Of a stretch of 64,000 nt of DNA, positions 1 to 21,000 are shown in pieces. The stretch covers positions 175,001 through 239,000 of the forward strand of contig JAJTWR010000239.1 in the NCBI GenBank assembly GCA_021613335.1, in the 5' to 3' direction. The notes under the pieces were generated by a model. The model saw only the letters and a list, made by a program, of their open reading frames with translations. It did not search any database and was not told the origin of the DNA. The position numbers and the translations under genes are program-made. Every line of letters starts with the position of its first letter. Positions within the stretch are counted from its first letter, which is position 1. The DNA is from Whitmania pigra. Lineage: Eukaryota; Annelida; Clitellata; Hirudinida; Haemopidae.

Positions 1-126
1 AATATTATTATTATTATTACTATTATTATTATCGATTGAATTGATGTAATTAATATTATTTTATTATTTTGGCTTATGTATAATTAAATTTATTATTGCT
101 TACCTTGTAATTATTATTAATATTAT

Positions 127-217
127 TGGCACGACAAGGACTTGACATCTCCTATATAAACGATCACATCTCGACTCATTTCTTGACTTCAAAGAAGTTT
201 TCAAAAGTTTACGTCAG
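127..217 (+). other. possible upstream exon (ADAM prodomain?)
   Basis: An open stretch ends in a strong splice donor (CAG followed by gtaagt) at about 217. One frame is open and includes a Ser-Lys-Lys-Phe-Ser-Lys segment. It lies upstream of the ADAM catalytic exons and could encode part of the prodomain. However, its end phase (2) does not fit the first confident ADAM exon at 1163 (phase 0), so at least one further exon would be needed. I could not find one, nor a signal peptide. Weak call. Confidence 0.2.
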
Positions 218-221
218 GTAA

Positions 222-352
222 GTTTATTCATTCATTCATTCATCCATTCATTCAATCATCCATTCATTCACTCATTCATTAATTCATCCATTCATTTAAT
301 CATTCATTCATTCACTCATTCATTTATTCATCAGTTCATTCATTCATTTATT
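222..352. repeat. degenerate (ATTC)n tetranucleotide tract
   Basis: Roughly 130 bp of ATTC/CATT/CATC repeats with many substitutions, directly after the candidate splice donor at 217. Confidence 0.85.
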
Positions 353-711
353 CACGCGTTGTTTCTGGTAATCACTTAAATAATTTTTAAATACATTTAT
401 TATTATCGAATTAATTGACAATTAATAATATATAGATGCACATAATGTAAACAAATTACAGCTAATACTTATTACATCATCATTACCAAGAGGCATGAAA
501 ATAATAATAATTATTAACAAATATATTTACTTATACATTGCTGATGTATGTTCACGAATTTTTATAAACTTTTTAAATCCTAAAAAAAGGTTCCTTCTTG
601 TTGGAAACATGTTCAGGTGTTTTCTTAACACGTGCCTCTTCCTCCTTTACCTGGATTGGGGGAGCCAAGGTGCTCTCATCCTACCTGGAGCTGTGAGCAC
701 TTAATTTCAGT

Positions 712-1007
<296 letters not shown>

Positions 1008-1162
1008 ACGGGAACCAACGATCAATTCATTATCATAAAGCATCCATCCTCTGATGATTTTTGGGCTCGATAGTTAATTAATAAATTTATTATTGTAAGA
1101 AGTAATTCTTACATATTTGCTGATTAATAGTAATGGAAATAATTATTTTTTATAACATCCAG

Positions 1163-8881
<7,719 letters not shown>

Positions 8882-8943
8882 TGGTCTCCAAAAACACTTA
8901 ATCATCTAAAGTTGAAAAAGAAGGAATTCATAATTTCCAATGC

Positions 8944-8949
8944 AATAAA
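8944..8949 (+). terminator. candidate polyadenylation signal of the ADAM gene
   Basis: AATAAA lies 63 bp after the ADAM stop codon. The same hexamer is kept in the duplicated 3' segment near 11284. Confidence 0.55.
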
Positions 8950-8990
8950 ATTACAACTTCACAAAAATAAAAGTCTTCAAAAATTTGAAA

Positions 8991-9197
8991 GCAGCTGTTC
9001 TTCAAGATAATTTCTGATGCTTTCCATGTGGCTCTGGTACTTTGTAAGGTTCAAAGTTTCAAGTTCGCAAGTCTTCGGAACTGACGAGATTTTAAATTGT
9101 AATCAAATTAATTTTGAAAAATTAAAACATATTTCCATCAATTTTAATCCTGTAACTCACCTTTCCAAGGCCTGCTATCATCCCTGTATGTGGTGTC
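8991..9197 (-). pseudogene. truncated copy of SCLY exons 7 and 8
   Basis: The segments 9161-9197 and 8991-9072 match SCLY exons 7 (12691-12727) and 8 (12521-12604), including the intron between them and the acceptor AG of exon 8. They still read as [12 protein letters not shown] and TKYQSHMESIRNYLEEQ with few changes. No other SCLY exons surround them, so this is a partial duplicate. It directly follows the real ADAM 3' end, just as SCLY follows the copied ADAM 3' end at 11056. Confidence 0.85.
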
Positions 9198-9821
9198 CTA
9201 ACAGAATATAGTAAAAACAAAAGTTAATTTAAAATCTTTTTTTGAAATAATGAAAGTTAAGATATTAATCGTAACAATGATAATAAAGAAGGAAAAACAA
9301 TAAAGATCATCATAAGCATCGCAGTTGCACATGATAACATTTAATAAAGCTAAATTATTGCAAGCGAGAATGGACTTAAACCATTTACGACTTTTCTAAA
9401 AAAAAAAAAGCTGAACCCACTAACAAAACCAAAAATATACAAGTCTTTGAGTATGACCAATCCTGGAAGATCACAAAATTGAACAATTTTTTTTTCAAAT
9501 TTTGTATGAAAAAGAAATATAATTCGTGTTTGCATTTATAGTCGTTGGACACATATAATATTATGTTATTATCCATATACATAATCTTTTGAACCAGATC
9601 AGTGTGTTTTTTAATCATTAAAATTTAATTTATTTAATGTAAAATATTTATAATAAATCTACATTAAAATTAATTAATTACAGTATTTAATTAATAAATT
9701 ATATTCCTATTTATATTCTTTTGGAGTATAAGTCTGGCATGTCATTTTGGACAGTAAACATAACAAATAATTAAAAATACATTACAACATTTTATCGAAA
9801 GCAATAATTGAAGCCAAAGGC
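9198..9821. other. AT-rich spacer without a recognised gene
   Basis: The first part may continue the SCLY-like duplicate as diverged intron sequence. I see no splice-bounded exon, and the short open frames have no family signature. The border with the PLRG1 retrocopy begins near 9822. Confidence 0.5.
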
Positions 9822-10708
9822 AGTATGTTCGAACCCAGCAATGCAACAACTCCCAACAAACCAATTTGGCATGCCCCCTGGAAGCTGTCTAGGGTCATAA
9901 GGGGACACGAAGATTGGACAAGCGTATCGTCGTCGATCATCGAAACGAGTGGTTCGCCACGGGATCGTCCCCAGTTGGTAACATAAAAATCTGGGAAATC
10001 ATAATTCCTATCTTTTCTCGTGTGGTCTAGGCAAGCAGATCAAATGCTGGGATCTCGAACACAGCAAGGTTATTAGGCATTACGACGGAAATCTCAACTG
10101 CGTATATGGACTTGATTTCCACGATAAGTTGGACTTGGTTGTCGGCGGTTGTGAGGATGGGACGGTTAGTCTCTGGGATGTGAGAACCAAGGTTCAAACA
10201 CATTGCTTGAGAGGTCACAAATAGTCTACCAAGTTTGTTGTCGGGGCAGCGAACCTGAGATCATCTCAACGTCCCACGACGCTTTTGGGACATCGTGGCA
10301 GGGAGGGAGAGGATAATTTGGACCAATAAGGAATATACTTGCGAGAAACCTTTGGTACTCCACCCCAACCTGAACATGATGGCTGCAGCATCAGTTGAAA
10401 AAATGATACAGTGGAGTATCCCGGACGGTGTTTTCATCCAAAAAATACGTGGACCCAATTGCATTAAAGCACTGGCTATTAATACCGACGACGTTTTCGT
10501 GTCGGGACAGGTAAATGGAGACCTGTGCTTCTTTGATTGGTCGTCAGGTCACAACTTTCGACGTCTTCCTTCTTCAATTCGGCTTGGTCAGATTGACATG
10601 ACTTTCGATAGGACCGACTCGAGGCTTATAACCTGCGGGTTCGACAAGACCATCAAGGTCTACGTGGAAGATCCGAATGCTACTGAAGAGAATCACCCAC
10701 TCAACTGA
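9822..10708 (+). pseudogene. PLRG1: processed pseudogene of PLRG1 (WD40 splicing factor)
   Basis: PLRG1/Prp46 is a WD40 component of the Prp19-associated spliceosome complex. This copy has no introns and spans about 0.9 kb of the WD40 propeller. Recognisable pieces occur in different frames: APWKLSRVIRGHEDW, then [19 protein letters not shown], then [30 protein letters not shown], and a C-terminal part with GFDKTIKVYVEDPNATEE. The frames change several times and in-frame stops occur (one just after RGHK), so it cannot encode the full protein. The last 137 codons are open but would be only a propeller fragment. The N-terminal part of the family protein is missing. Lack of introns in an intron-dense region points to retrotransposition. 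No poly(A) tail is evident. Confidence 0.85.
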
Positions 10709-10977
10709 TAGTCATAGGTTGATCTTCTAAATATACAGTTTGTTATCATCCTCAAATTGTATTATCACTATCTTTTTTATAACTAATTTCAAAGACAGAT
10801 GAATATTTACAAGAATTTGATATTTGATTATTATAATAATGAGAAAATGCAAAGAATTGGTTATTTATTATTGATCAAGAAGACACGCTGGACTACAGTG
10901 ACTTTAAATGCCAAATAAAATTAACATTAAAAATATACTGTTTTCGTCGTACAAAATAAGATTTTTTTTATTTTATG

Positions 10978-11010
10978 TAAGGACACCCCATTATTTCGGG
11001 GGTGTCCTTA
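10978..11010. repeat. perfect 12-bp inverted repeat (hairpin)
   Basis: TAAGGACACCCC, a 9-nt loop, then its exact complement GGGGTGTCCTTA. The stem is GC-rich inside very AT-rich DNA. It lies between the PLRG1 pseudogene and the duplicated ADAM 3' end. It does not match the histone 3' stem-loop. Its function is unknown. Confidence 0.9.
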
Positions 11011-11055
11011 TGGTTTCAGACCAATCGTTATTTTAATTCTTTTTATATTTTTGCG

Positions 11056-11335
11056 AATGTGACCAACACCGAGTTTTTAATGAGATTAAAATATTTAAAA
11101 CATTAAATCAGACTAAATAATAAAATGATATTCCATTGCAGTATTGCAAGATGGAGACATTGGCAACAATGGCATGTCATATCCAAATTCAAAATGCATT
11201 CAGCTGTGATGGTCTCCAAAAACACTTCCAAATGTGCTTAATCATCTAAAGTTTTAAAAGGAAGGAATTTATAATTTCCAATGCAATAAAATTACAACTT
11301 CACAAAAACAAAAGTCTTCAAAAATTTAAAAGCTA
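11056..11335 (+). pseudogene. duplicated last intron and exon of the ADAM gene
   Basis: Near-identical to 8724-8992, including the intron end, the acceptor, the TATTGCAAGA exon start, the stop region and the AATAAA. A 4-bp deletion within the exon copy (near 11160) shifts the frame, so the C-terminal codons are lost. No upstream ADAM exons are present here. It lies just downstream (on the + strand) of the PLRG1 retrocopy and abuts the SCLY 3' end. Confidence 0.88.
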
Positions 11336-11437
11336 ACAAACAAAACGAACAAAACAAACAATACATTTGACCAAGAGAAACATTAAAAAACTTCAGAAAC
11401 CGAGAATAAATTATTTCAGCACTTTTTATGGGACATG

Positions 11438-14411
11438 TTACACAAGGTCAGACATTAAAATTGTTGAAGAACTCTTCGAGGAGAGGCAGGTAACGACCTC
11501 CTTCAGGTCAAGGACGACTCTGTCGACGTCCTCGGCCGATGTTTCTCTGCCCACACTCAGTCTCAGCGCATTCAGGGCCACGTTTTCCGGAACTCCGATC
11601 GATAAAAGAATCGGGGAAGCACTGGAGGGTTTTGAAAAATCAATATTTCACGGTCCAACCAAAATTAACTTGCAAAAGTTGCAGAAAATTAAAAAGTTTT
11701 AAATTCTGATGGTGATACTGGAGTGATTAAAAGCGAATTGTAATTTATCGAGTAATAAAACATGGTAGTACCGAGAACTCTCACAATGTGATTACCCTAA
11801 TCACTATGCTTTACCATCTTACCATTTCACCTCCCAGGCCTATTTAACAATGCTGCAGACAACTGTAACTAATTAGCATGTCTATACCATACACATTAAT
11901 TCAAAAATATGTAATTTGAAATAAAAAGGATCGTCATGCTTACATGTTCGATCTGTCTGAATGGCATGCAGCTCCAACACTGGCCTCAAAAGATTTCACA
12001 GCAGCCAGAACCATATTGCCTGTAAAAAAAAAGGCTGCTATCATTGTTTTTACCACTAGGAATAATAATTGAAGATCGGATATATAAAACCACTAAAACC
12101 TGAATCAACAAAATGTAACAAACATGAGTACACATACATCCTTGTTAATTCAGCTTTAAAACTTCATCCATGACTTAAAAAGTTGATGGTGAAAGCTTCA
12201 ACAACATCATTATCAATACCGAAGGAAATGAAACTTTGAAATCTAAAAAATTGAGAAAAAAACTCGAAACCTTTGAATTCCTGTCCAATGATGGAAACGT
12301 TGCAAGTGTTTGGAATCCTCCGACTGCTCTCAAACCTTCCGTTGATGTGAATCATTCCTGGAAATGCTTGCTGGACGACAAATAATGATTGATTGAAAAA
12401 TATTGATTGATGGATAAATATTGATTGATTAATAAACAATGATTTACTGACAAGAACTCACTGTAACATAACCATCCATATTTTTACATGATTGTTCATT
12501 ATTAAAATTTATCCTAAAACCTGCAGCTGTTCTTCAAGATAATCTCTGATGTTCTTCATGTGGCTCTGGTACTTTGTAAGGTTCAAGGTTACAAGTTCAC
12601 AAGCCTTTGAACGTACGAGATTTTAAATTATCATCAAATTAATTCTGCAAAAATTACCATATTGCCATAAATTTTAATCCTACAACTCACCTTTCCAAGG
12701 CCTGCTATCATCCCTGTATTTGGTGTCCTAACCATAAATATTAAAAATATAATGAAATTCAAGTTAATAATCAATGTCATTTAATATTCAATAACTAAAT
12801 ATATCATTTGAAATAGTACTATGATCATCTACCCAGGTCTGATATTCCTCTCCTGTCCTCCACCATAAAACATGGGCAGCAGGGGAGCCCCTCTGGCAAA
12901 CAGGGCTCCGATCCGAGGTCCGTAAAACTGCCCGACGGAACATCGAGGAGACGTGAGTGACTTTGTGTGTAATTAAAAATAAAACACGGACGAAGAAAAC
13001 CTTGTGTCCGACGATGGTGAGGTAATGGACATTCAGCCGATCCACGTCCACCGGTATCTTCCCAATGGCTTGGGCTGCGTCCGTGTGCAAGTATATCGGG
13101 GGAAGTTCTCGAGTGGACCTCTCGCGGTTCAGTTCCAACAGTCTGCTTCCGATTTCCGAGACGGGCTGATGCGAACAGATGACTTAAGATTTCTCAACTT
13201 TTTTATGTGTTGTGGATTATTATTCCATAAACGCATCTTCAATTCTTAATAAATATTTATTAATAAATAATAATAATAATATTTATTTTTAAACTTAACT
13301 CCAGGTTCATAGAATTTGTTAGCTCTGAATTAACACAATAAACCAGTGTGATATCAGACAAATCAATCAAAATCAAAATGCACAATAAGCAACAATCAAT
13401 AATTCGACAATCGATGTAAGCATGAATTTCTGATGCCCTAGGAAATGCTGATAAAATGTTGATACTTGTATGATTCCTGATTCGTTGTTGGCCAACATGA
13501 CCGTTATGAGACAAGTGTTTGTTTGAACCATTGAGAACAACCTCTCGACATCGACGCATCCCGACGTGTGACATGAAGGAACATAAGAAACCTCTGTTGG
13601 GAAAATTTAAAAAATTTTTGAATCTATTACTTTCACAATTGATTGAGAAAACAAAATTTTATTCTTTCTCAAATATTATCATTTTTTTTTATCAGTATGT
13701 CATCCAGATGAATGCCTTCAGAGCAAAATCAACTTACTGAAACATTTTGAAATGGAAAATGCCAAAACTCAGTTTAATTACAATTTGTAATCAATTAATC
13801 AAATCTGATTTGTACACAAAAAAATGCACCAACCAGCAATGCCTGCTTCCAAGAAATGCTGCAACGTGAGTTTGACGGAGTCGTGTTCCTGATTCGAGGA
13901 GATGACATGTGGAACTATTGGAAACTGCTCACCCCTGTCTCGTTCCTTCCAACTTGCACCTGATTTCACCACGTTACTTCCGGAGGAAAAATGTCTGACA
14001 GCAGAATGGAGGATGATATTGTTGGATTCTGTTCCTCCAGAAGTGAATGTAATTTCTAGAAAATGTTAGTAAAGTTAAAATGGCCAAATGCAAAATGAGA
14101 TGTGTAAAATGAATGCTTTTCCAACCTTGTGGATCACATGAAATCATGTTTGCAACCTGCTCTCTTGATTTTTCAATAATTTGCTTTGCCAATAAACCTT
14201 CAAACAAAAAAATATCTAAAATGTAAGGTGTTACATAGGTTAAACCTATGAAAAATTTTCGTAAAACTAAAAAAAATATGCACAACTAAAAAGAAGCACC
14301 ATTCTCATGGCAACTGCTTGGATTGGCCCAGGCCCTCTTCAAGACTGAGGAAATCTCTTCTAATACTTCCTTGGCAAGAGGTGTAGTGGCATTGCAGTCC
14401 AGATATATCAT
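11438..14411 (-). CDS. SCLY: selenocysteine lyase (PLP-dependent)
   Basis: Splits L-selenocysteine into alanine and selenide; class V aminotransferase fold of the NifS/IscS group, normally cytosolic. Exons in coding order: 14300-14411, 14126-14197, 13834-14055, 13466-13593, 13001-13165, 12833-12927, 12691-12727, 12521-12604, 12271-12370, 11944-12019, 11438-11621. All phases agree (1275 nt, 424 residues; close to the usual 430-445). Visible landmarks: CNATTP near the N-terminus, [18 protein letters not shown] at about 168-175, HTDAAQ at 205-210, the PLP lysine in IVGHK (K233), [12 protein letters not shown], and the catalytic cysteine in GAACHSD (C357). I chose the ATG at 14409-14411 because it directly precedes the first conserved strand; a further 5' exon is possible. 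The tyrosine usual in DYNATTP is a cysteine here. Confidence 0.93.
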
Positions 14412-17400
14412 CGTGTCAATGAATAAACAAGCGCTATTTCATGCGCTTTCGGCAAGCTATTGAGAACACATTGGGCGAGTTTAAGATATGGCTCGGATAA
14501 ATTAAAACAATTGCTAATCTCTTCAACTAAACAACATTCAATTGCATTTCAAGTTAGTATAGTGTCTTCTAACTCCAACTATATAAAAAAAAACGTAACT
14601 GTGAAACGTTACTAAGTTTTACTTAGCTTAGTTAGGTTTAGCCCAGTTTACTTAATTACCAGCATCGATTCTCCCCCCTCCTAACAAAGTTGTATAACTC
14701 CAGCTACTATGAAAAATAAACAAAGAAAATTTAAAATATTGTTTTTCATGCCCAGTCTTCTGAAAGTTGTTTCATCTTACAAATGAAGATAGTTTAGCGT
14801 CCTTGCCTCGTAGATAATTCTTTGCCCTACCTTTTAGCCCTAAAGCACTACATTGCAACATTAAGCGTTCTTGTGTCATATCAACGTGTTTATTCTTGGA
14901 TTACTTTACCGTTCCGAAAGAAATTTAAACTTTTAAAAATTATTTCCATTCCAAAACCATTGCATAAGTATGCGACGAACATATTCCTGATTTTCACTTT
15001 TTTACAAACATTTACTGTTATTTTTGTACTTTCAGATAAATGAAAATGGCCTAATGGTCCTTAAATCAAGTTAAAAATGACAAAATGGGTACAATTGGCA
15101 TACGCAACAAAGCTAGCGTGTGCGCGTGCTGCTCACGTGGATGGAACAAATCTCTAGCTGAGGAAGTCTGCACTGAAGTGATCAGTACATTTTTTCCGGT
15201 CGACTGGTCAAGGACCAATTGTGAATTTTTTGTAAATTCCCATCACCTCTCACTTTAAATTGTGGTGGATTCCACTATAAATTAGCTTATGTCTGTTAGC
15301 ATAAATTAGCATAAGAATGTTTTATATAGATGGGTTAAATATTTTGCGAGAGTCTTGGCAACGGCAATCGACTCCCTTGCTATGTAAAGTAGAATTGTCA
15401 TCTATCGATTACCTATTTATATCACAGGTTCCCGCTCCAAGCAGACGTGTCGCATGCTCCAGACTGCCAGTCTGGATCGAAATTACATTCTTCGGGTTAT
15501 CATGGAAACCATTAAAGGCTTTTAAAGACACCTTTGCCGTGTATAAATTCTAATTTTAACACCCAATCCATTTAAATTAACAATTTCTGGCACCAATGTA
15601 CCTAATTGGAAATGGTCGCCTGCTAAACGAAGCCATAAAGAAATTAGAACATTTTCCCTGCTGACTTGTTGTAATCTTCAGAGGTCATCGAGTGAAAGCG
15701 TCGGAATATTTTTTAGAAAATCTTCTTAAATTCTTAAAGACATCCCAATCAGTGACCTAAATTAATTGACGCAAAAGACTAATTGAAAACATCTTGAAAC
15801 CCAACCAAAAGGTTGCAACAGGACTTTAAAACGGAAGAAAGAAAATTATAAAGAGATCCTCATGCTTAACCACTTGGTGAGCTTAAAAGCGCCATATCTG
15901 AATTCTTACCACTCAGTTAAATATTAAAAAACTTCTCATAAATCCGAACAATGTAACGTTATGTATTATTAATAATAAAATATATTGTTCCGTTTTGCCA
16001 TCCAAATTACCATTGGGCTACACTACACACCGGCAAATACGAAGCCGTGTTTTCAAAAACGAGTTGTGGAGTGCTGCTGATTGCAATATTTATTACCACG
16101 ATCAGATACATCGGATGTACAAAAGCAACAAAGTGGAAGAACCCTCCATCTGGGGTTAACCTCTGGGTAGCAACCGAAAAGAAAAATTTTGTACAGCACG
16201 AATTCCAACGAATTTCAATTTTTAAACACAGAACGAGAAGAGACTAGAGACTCCTCGCTAGATAAAATAATATAACCAGACCACCACGGATTCTTCATTC
16301 GGTACAATTGTCCTACGAGTAAGTAAATTTAGCGTAAAGCTTCCGTCGGCTCGGGATTGCCGTTAGCGCGCCTTAAGTTGCCGGTGGTGCTTCCGTGTCC
16401 GTGGATCGGAGCTGAGGATGAAGAACAACCACGTGATCGAAAAATCCAGCCACGAGTGTGGAATTCCGAGCGCAGTTCTCTTAGAACCGTCAGACAAAAC
16501 AAGTTAAGGAGAGGGTAAAAATATTTACACAGCGCAACCTCGCAAGGTAAAATCTCACCATCTGGCCAATGATAGTGCATCATCGACCGACTCATCAGTC
16601 GAGCACGAAATATGTTCTTCGCCTGACTCCTCGAATGTCAAAAATACTGCAGCTGATGATGATGATGGATCGCAAACATCTTTGAGTATTTAAAAGAAGA
16701 AGATGAAGAAGAACAACAACAACAACAGCAACAATTCAAAACCAACGACATCCACAACAACAACAACAATAAGAAGAGCGGACTAATCGGGGTAATAATT
16801 GCAATTAAATGCCATGCCTTTCTCCTAATTCTCAAGAGAGGTGCATGACACAGCTTCATGACATTTAATTTCTAAGGAAATAATAATCACCATCATGATC
16901 CTGATCATGGTATTCGTCATCACCATCATCATCATCATCATCGTCGTCGTCAGGAATAAATGAAAACAAAGACGAATGAATGCCCGAAGTTGGCAATAAT
17001 TTCAGAAAAGCACCATAATCATATTAGTACGTGGACCAGAATAATCTTTCATTTCAACAAATGAACAACAACAACAACAACAACAACAACAATAAAAATA
17101 CCTCAGGACTTTAAAACGACTACTGGGACGACGACTCGATAGACAGCGATGGAGAGGTGCAAATTATAATAATAAATTCAAACACTCGATTCTTTTCCAC
17201 TCGATGTTGACATGGCATGGTTTTATGGAGACATTGGGACCTAAGGAAGATATTTTCTGGGAATATTTCCAACCGACCAATCAATTTGAGAGTAATTGGT
17301 GACTGGATGTTAATATTTACAACGTAAACAAATAATTAATAAAGTTGGTGATTGACCCGATCACATGACTCCATGGATGGGGGTTAAATAGCAGCCCCCT

Positions 17401-17636
17401 CGACGGGAGAATACGAGGTTCTAAAGGTAGGAAGAGGTGCAATTCAGTGATTGGAATAATTAACAAGTACCCGATCAGTTCCCTCTTCTGAAACGCGCCA
17501 AATATTCAGACATTTCAAGCTGCTACAAGTCATCTCGTGAGGTCCAGCGTATGACTTTTCAGAATTAAACATCAGATATTTTATCCACCCATCTTTCAAG
17601 CTAACTGTAGTGACTGATTAATTGACTGCAATAAAG

Positions 17637-17733
<97 letters not shown>

Positions 17734-17752
17734 CAATAATAATAATAATAAC

Positions 17753-17791
<39 letters not shown>

Positions 17792-18002
17792 GACAATAAT
17801 AATATTATTAATAACCACTGAGCTATGTATAAATAAATGCGCATATACGTATAATTTGTTGCCTGGAAAATAGGGATACTGAACGGTTAGTACCAGTACG
17901 AGTTTGGCGCACGTTGAGATCGACCTCGAGGGAGCGCCAGAGAATTGCTTCCTTACGTCCTTACAAGTCACACTTCAAACATTCAAACGAGAGCGGTTGC
18001 TA
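14412..18002. other. intergenic region between SCLY and GRK
   Basis: Contains the SCLY upstream region and sequence beyond the GRK 3' end. I recognise no exon of a known family. A minus-strand open frame at 16329-16595 lies in a GC-richer patch but has no family signature. CAA-rich stretches near 16710-16770 and 17070-17090 and CAT-rich runs near 16915-16950 are simple repeats. Confidence 0.6.
17637..17810. repeat. (AAT)n microsatellite
   Basis: About 170 bp of AAT with occasional AAC units. Open frames of poly-Ile and poly-Leu over it are artefacts. Confidence 0.95.
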
Positions 18003-18008
18003 TTTATT
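18003..18008 (-). terminator. candidate polyadenylation signal of GRK
   Basis: AATAAA on the minus strand, 46 bp after the GRK stop codon at 18054-18056. Confidence 0.5.
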
Positions 18009-18053
18009 TATAGCCTCGAAACGCTCCACGAAGATGATCGTCATGGAGCATGA

Positions 18054-21000
18054 TTAGCTTTCCTCACTGCTGCACTTCTCCAGGGAGTACAGGGCCCCCG
18101 TGTGGCCGTCGGTGCTGCCGACTCCCGTCTCGGCACCGTACTTGTTTCGAACCTTTTTGTTCATGTTGGCCAGGATTTGTGATGAGAGGCGGAAGCCGTT
18201 TATCATCTCATCCTTCCACTGGTTGATGAGAACACGGTCCTAAGAGTTCAATTGTATGTTACAACTGTTATCATGACTAGGAGTTCAATTGATCTATGAC
18301 TATTATCACGACTATTATTATAATTGCTATTACAACTATTAATATCATCTTAAGATTTAATACTACTAGTATATAATAAAGTACAGAAATATTCAGAAGG
18401 AGGCTGATTAATAGCCAGTATTACTGACAGGTGAGGTGATAGCAATCTTGGTGTCATTCTTCATGTAAAGGACGATGCAGTTCTCAGTTTTGTTCATCTT
18501 TTGGAAATCTGGCGACACTTCTTGGATGTCAGTCATTGGAATGAGCTGGAACGATCATGATGTGCACAATTGTAATTGTAACTTCATTTGAATAGCGCCA
18601 TGTGCATAGCGTCAGAGACGCTCCTTGTAACCATTTATATAGCGCTCCTTCCCAAGGGCGCTGGCGGCAGTGCGGGCTGAGTTTTAAACACGACAAATTA
18701 CGACTGTTGTCATTACCGCATTTAAGCAAGCACGCAACCCATTCGGCTAACCTGCGCGCCTAAGATGATAATTTATAAAAAATAATAATAAGTAATGATT
18801 TTTACTAATGAGCACTTAACGGCGCATGGGTAACAACTTCAAATAACAAGAATCTGTGCGTAGTTCAGTTCCAAACCAACGACAACAATAAAATCTATCC
18901 AGGCGACATTCGTTGCCATGGGTTAAACGTAAACATTGAATGATAATGATGGTGATGATGATGATGCCCACGATGACTATGGTATTTGTTTGTTTCAGTT
19001 AGATAAGACAGGAGTGCAGCCACATGTGAATGTTCAAACACCGACACCATGTACGTGATGGAATTAAATAAACTAAAAAATAAATAAATAAATAAATAAA
19101 TATTATAATTGAAAAGAATGTCTTTTTAAAAGGAGAATTAAAAAAACCAATTGTAATCTAATATAACAACGAGTATTATTAAGCTTAAAAAACAACAATA
19201 ACACTTGCTGTGCACTTTTAGTAGCAAACAAGAGTAATTGTGATTATCATCATCATCGTCATCGTCATCATCATCATTATTATCATTATCATTATCATTA
19301 TTATTACAATTCGCTGTCTCACCTCGACTCCTTTCCCTTTGACGATCTGTCCATCCCTGTTCTTGGGGTAAAACTCGAGTCTGTTGGGGTAAAGCTTGAG
19401 GTGTTTCTTTTGCCACGTTTGGAGCACCGTGGGTCCACCCAGCTTCAAGACCTCCCCCTCCACGATGCAATCTGTAGGTCCAACTGTCGGAGGCACATTG
19501 CACTCTTTACGAGACTAAGTCATTTTTTAACTTCGCTTAGAAGCTACTGCTTATGAGGTGAGCGAGCGTGATGATGATGATGATGATGCTGCTGCTGATG
19601 ATGATGATGACGAAGATGCTGAGGATAAGGATGTACTTAAAATGAATGTCTGTGATGAACATGAGAAGAACTCGTGATTAATAAATAATAATAACAATAA
19701 TAATGAATAATAGTAAATAATATTTACTCAACTGACAATTTAGCAAATCAAGTGGAGGTGTATTTAAAAATATGCATGAAGTTATGAAGACATTGATGAT
19801 GATGATGATGATGACGATGGTGATGATGGCAGACGATAATTAGGACGATAAAGGGCCTAAGAGGCTTCGGAAGGAGAAATATTCCTCTGCACGCAAAACT
19901 AAGTCAAACACATTTGACCACCCTGGAATTGTTGGGTGCAAGAAAAAATAGGATTACCATGAAAATGTATTTACAATCCCATACAAGTCGACATTTAAAA
20001 TTCTTAAGTGCTCTTCACGACGACGATGACGTTGACGATTACGGTGATGACGTTGATGATTATGATGAAGACGATGCTGACGGTTATGATGACTATGATG
20101 AGGGCAAGTAAATACCATGAAAGCCATTAAGCGAAACAGACAGGATGAGATATGATGAATGTGAGAGCATGGTATTTTAAAAATCATCAACCATCCACAA
20201 AACCACACCTAATAATTTCATGACAAACGCAACTTTAATTTAAACATAAATATAAATAAATAAATAAATAACTCGCTCGATTAATTGGGATATTAATTTA
20301 AATATAAACAAAATGTTGTTGTTTTTGAGTAAAAAATAGTTGCAGGTTGTTGTAACCGAACAAACTTCACAAACAACAACTCACAGTTCTCATCCGACTC
20401 TTCGTATTTGGGCTTCTGCTTTCGTTTCTGTTCCATCTTGTCTGCATCCTGGTTAATGGCATCAAAAACGGTCTCCGCAATCTCCTGCTGCCACCTGTCT
20501 GAGACCACCAGGTTGAAGTTCTTGTACAACTCCTGGTCAGCTTCGTTCAACTGGAACGACAACAAAACCAAGAGAATATTCAAATAACATCCCTTCACTC
20601 GTTCATACATTCATCAACCTTCTTTCAATCCATCCATCGAGCTTTTCTACTCATCCACCCAATTGGCCCTGCTTCCATCCATCCATCCATCCATCATTCC
20701 ATCCATCCATCCATCCATCCATCCATCCATCCATCCATCCATCCATCCATCCATCCATCCATCCATCCATCCATCCATCCATCCATCCATCCATCCATCC
20801 ATCCATCCATCCATCCATCCATCCATCCATCCATCATTCCATCCATCCAAACATTGAGCAAGTACAATGATTGGCTTGCATAGATTGGCATTAGCGCCAA
20901 CAAACACACCGTTAGAGTCACACAGGCAATAATTCAGTCAACAAAGGTGCATTAGAAAAGATTGGACCAACAATGGCTGACCAACATCCCGCCATCCATC

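Noticed and set aside
10295..10708. 137-codon WD40 frame considered as a short working gene
   Set aside because: It is only the C-terminal part of a PLRG1 copy whose earlier part is broken by frame changes and stops.
16047..16247. 66-codon plus-strand frame with a hydrophobic start resembling a signal peptide
   Set aside because: The frame opens with GTG rather than ATG, and there are no cysteine pattern, splice sites or neighbours to support a secreted peptide.
16329..16595. Minus-strand 88-codon frame in a GC-richer patch
   Set aside because: No recognisable domain. A donor-like GGTGAG lies in it, but no partner exon could be found.
20647..20907. Asp-Gly-Trp-Met repeat open frames on both strands
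   Set aside because: Translation of the CCAT tetranucleotide array, open because of unit length only.
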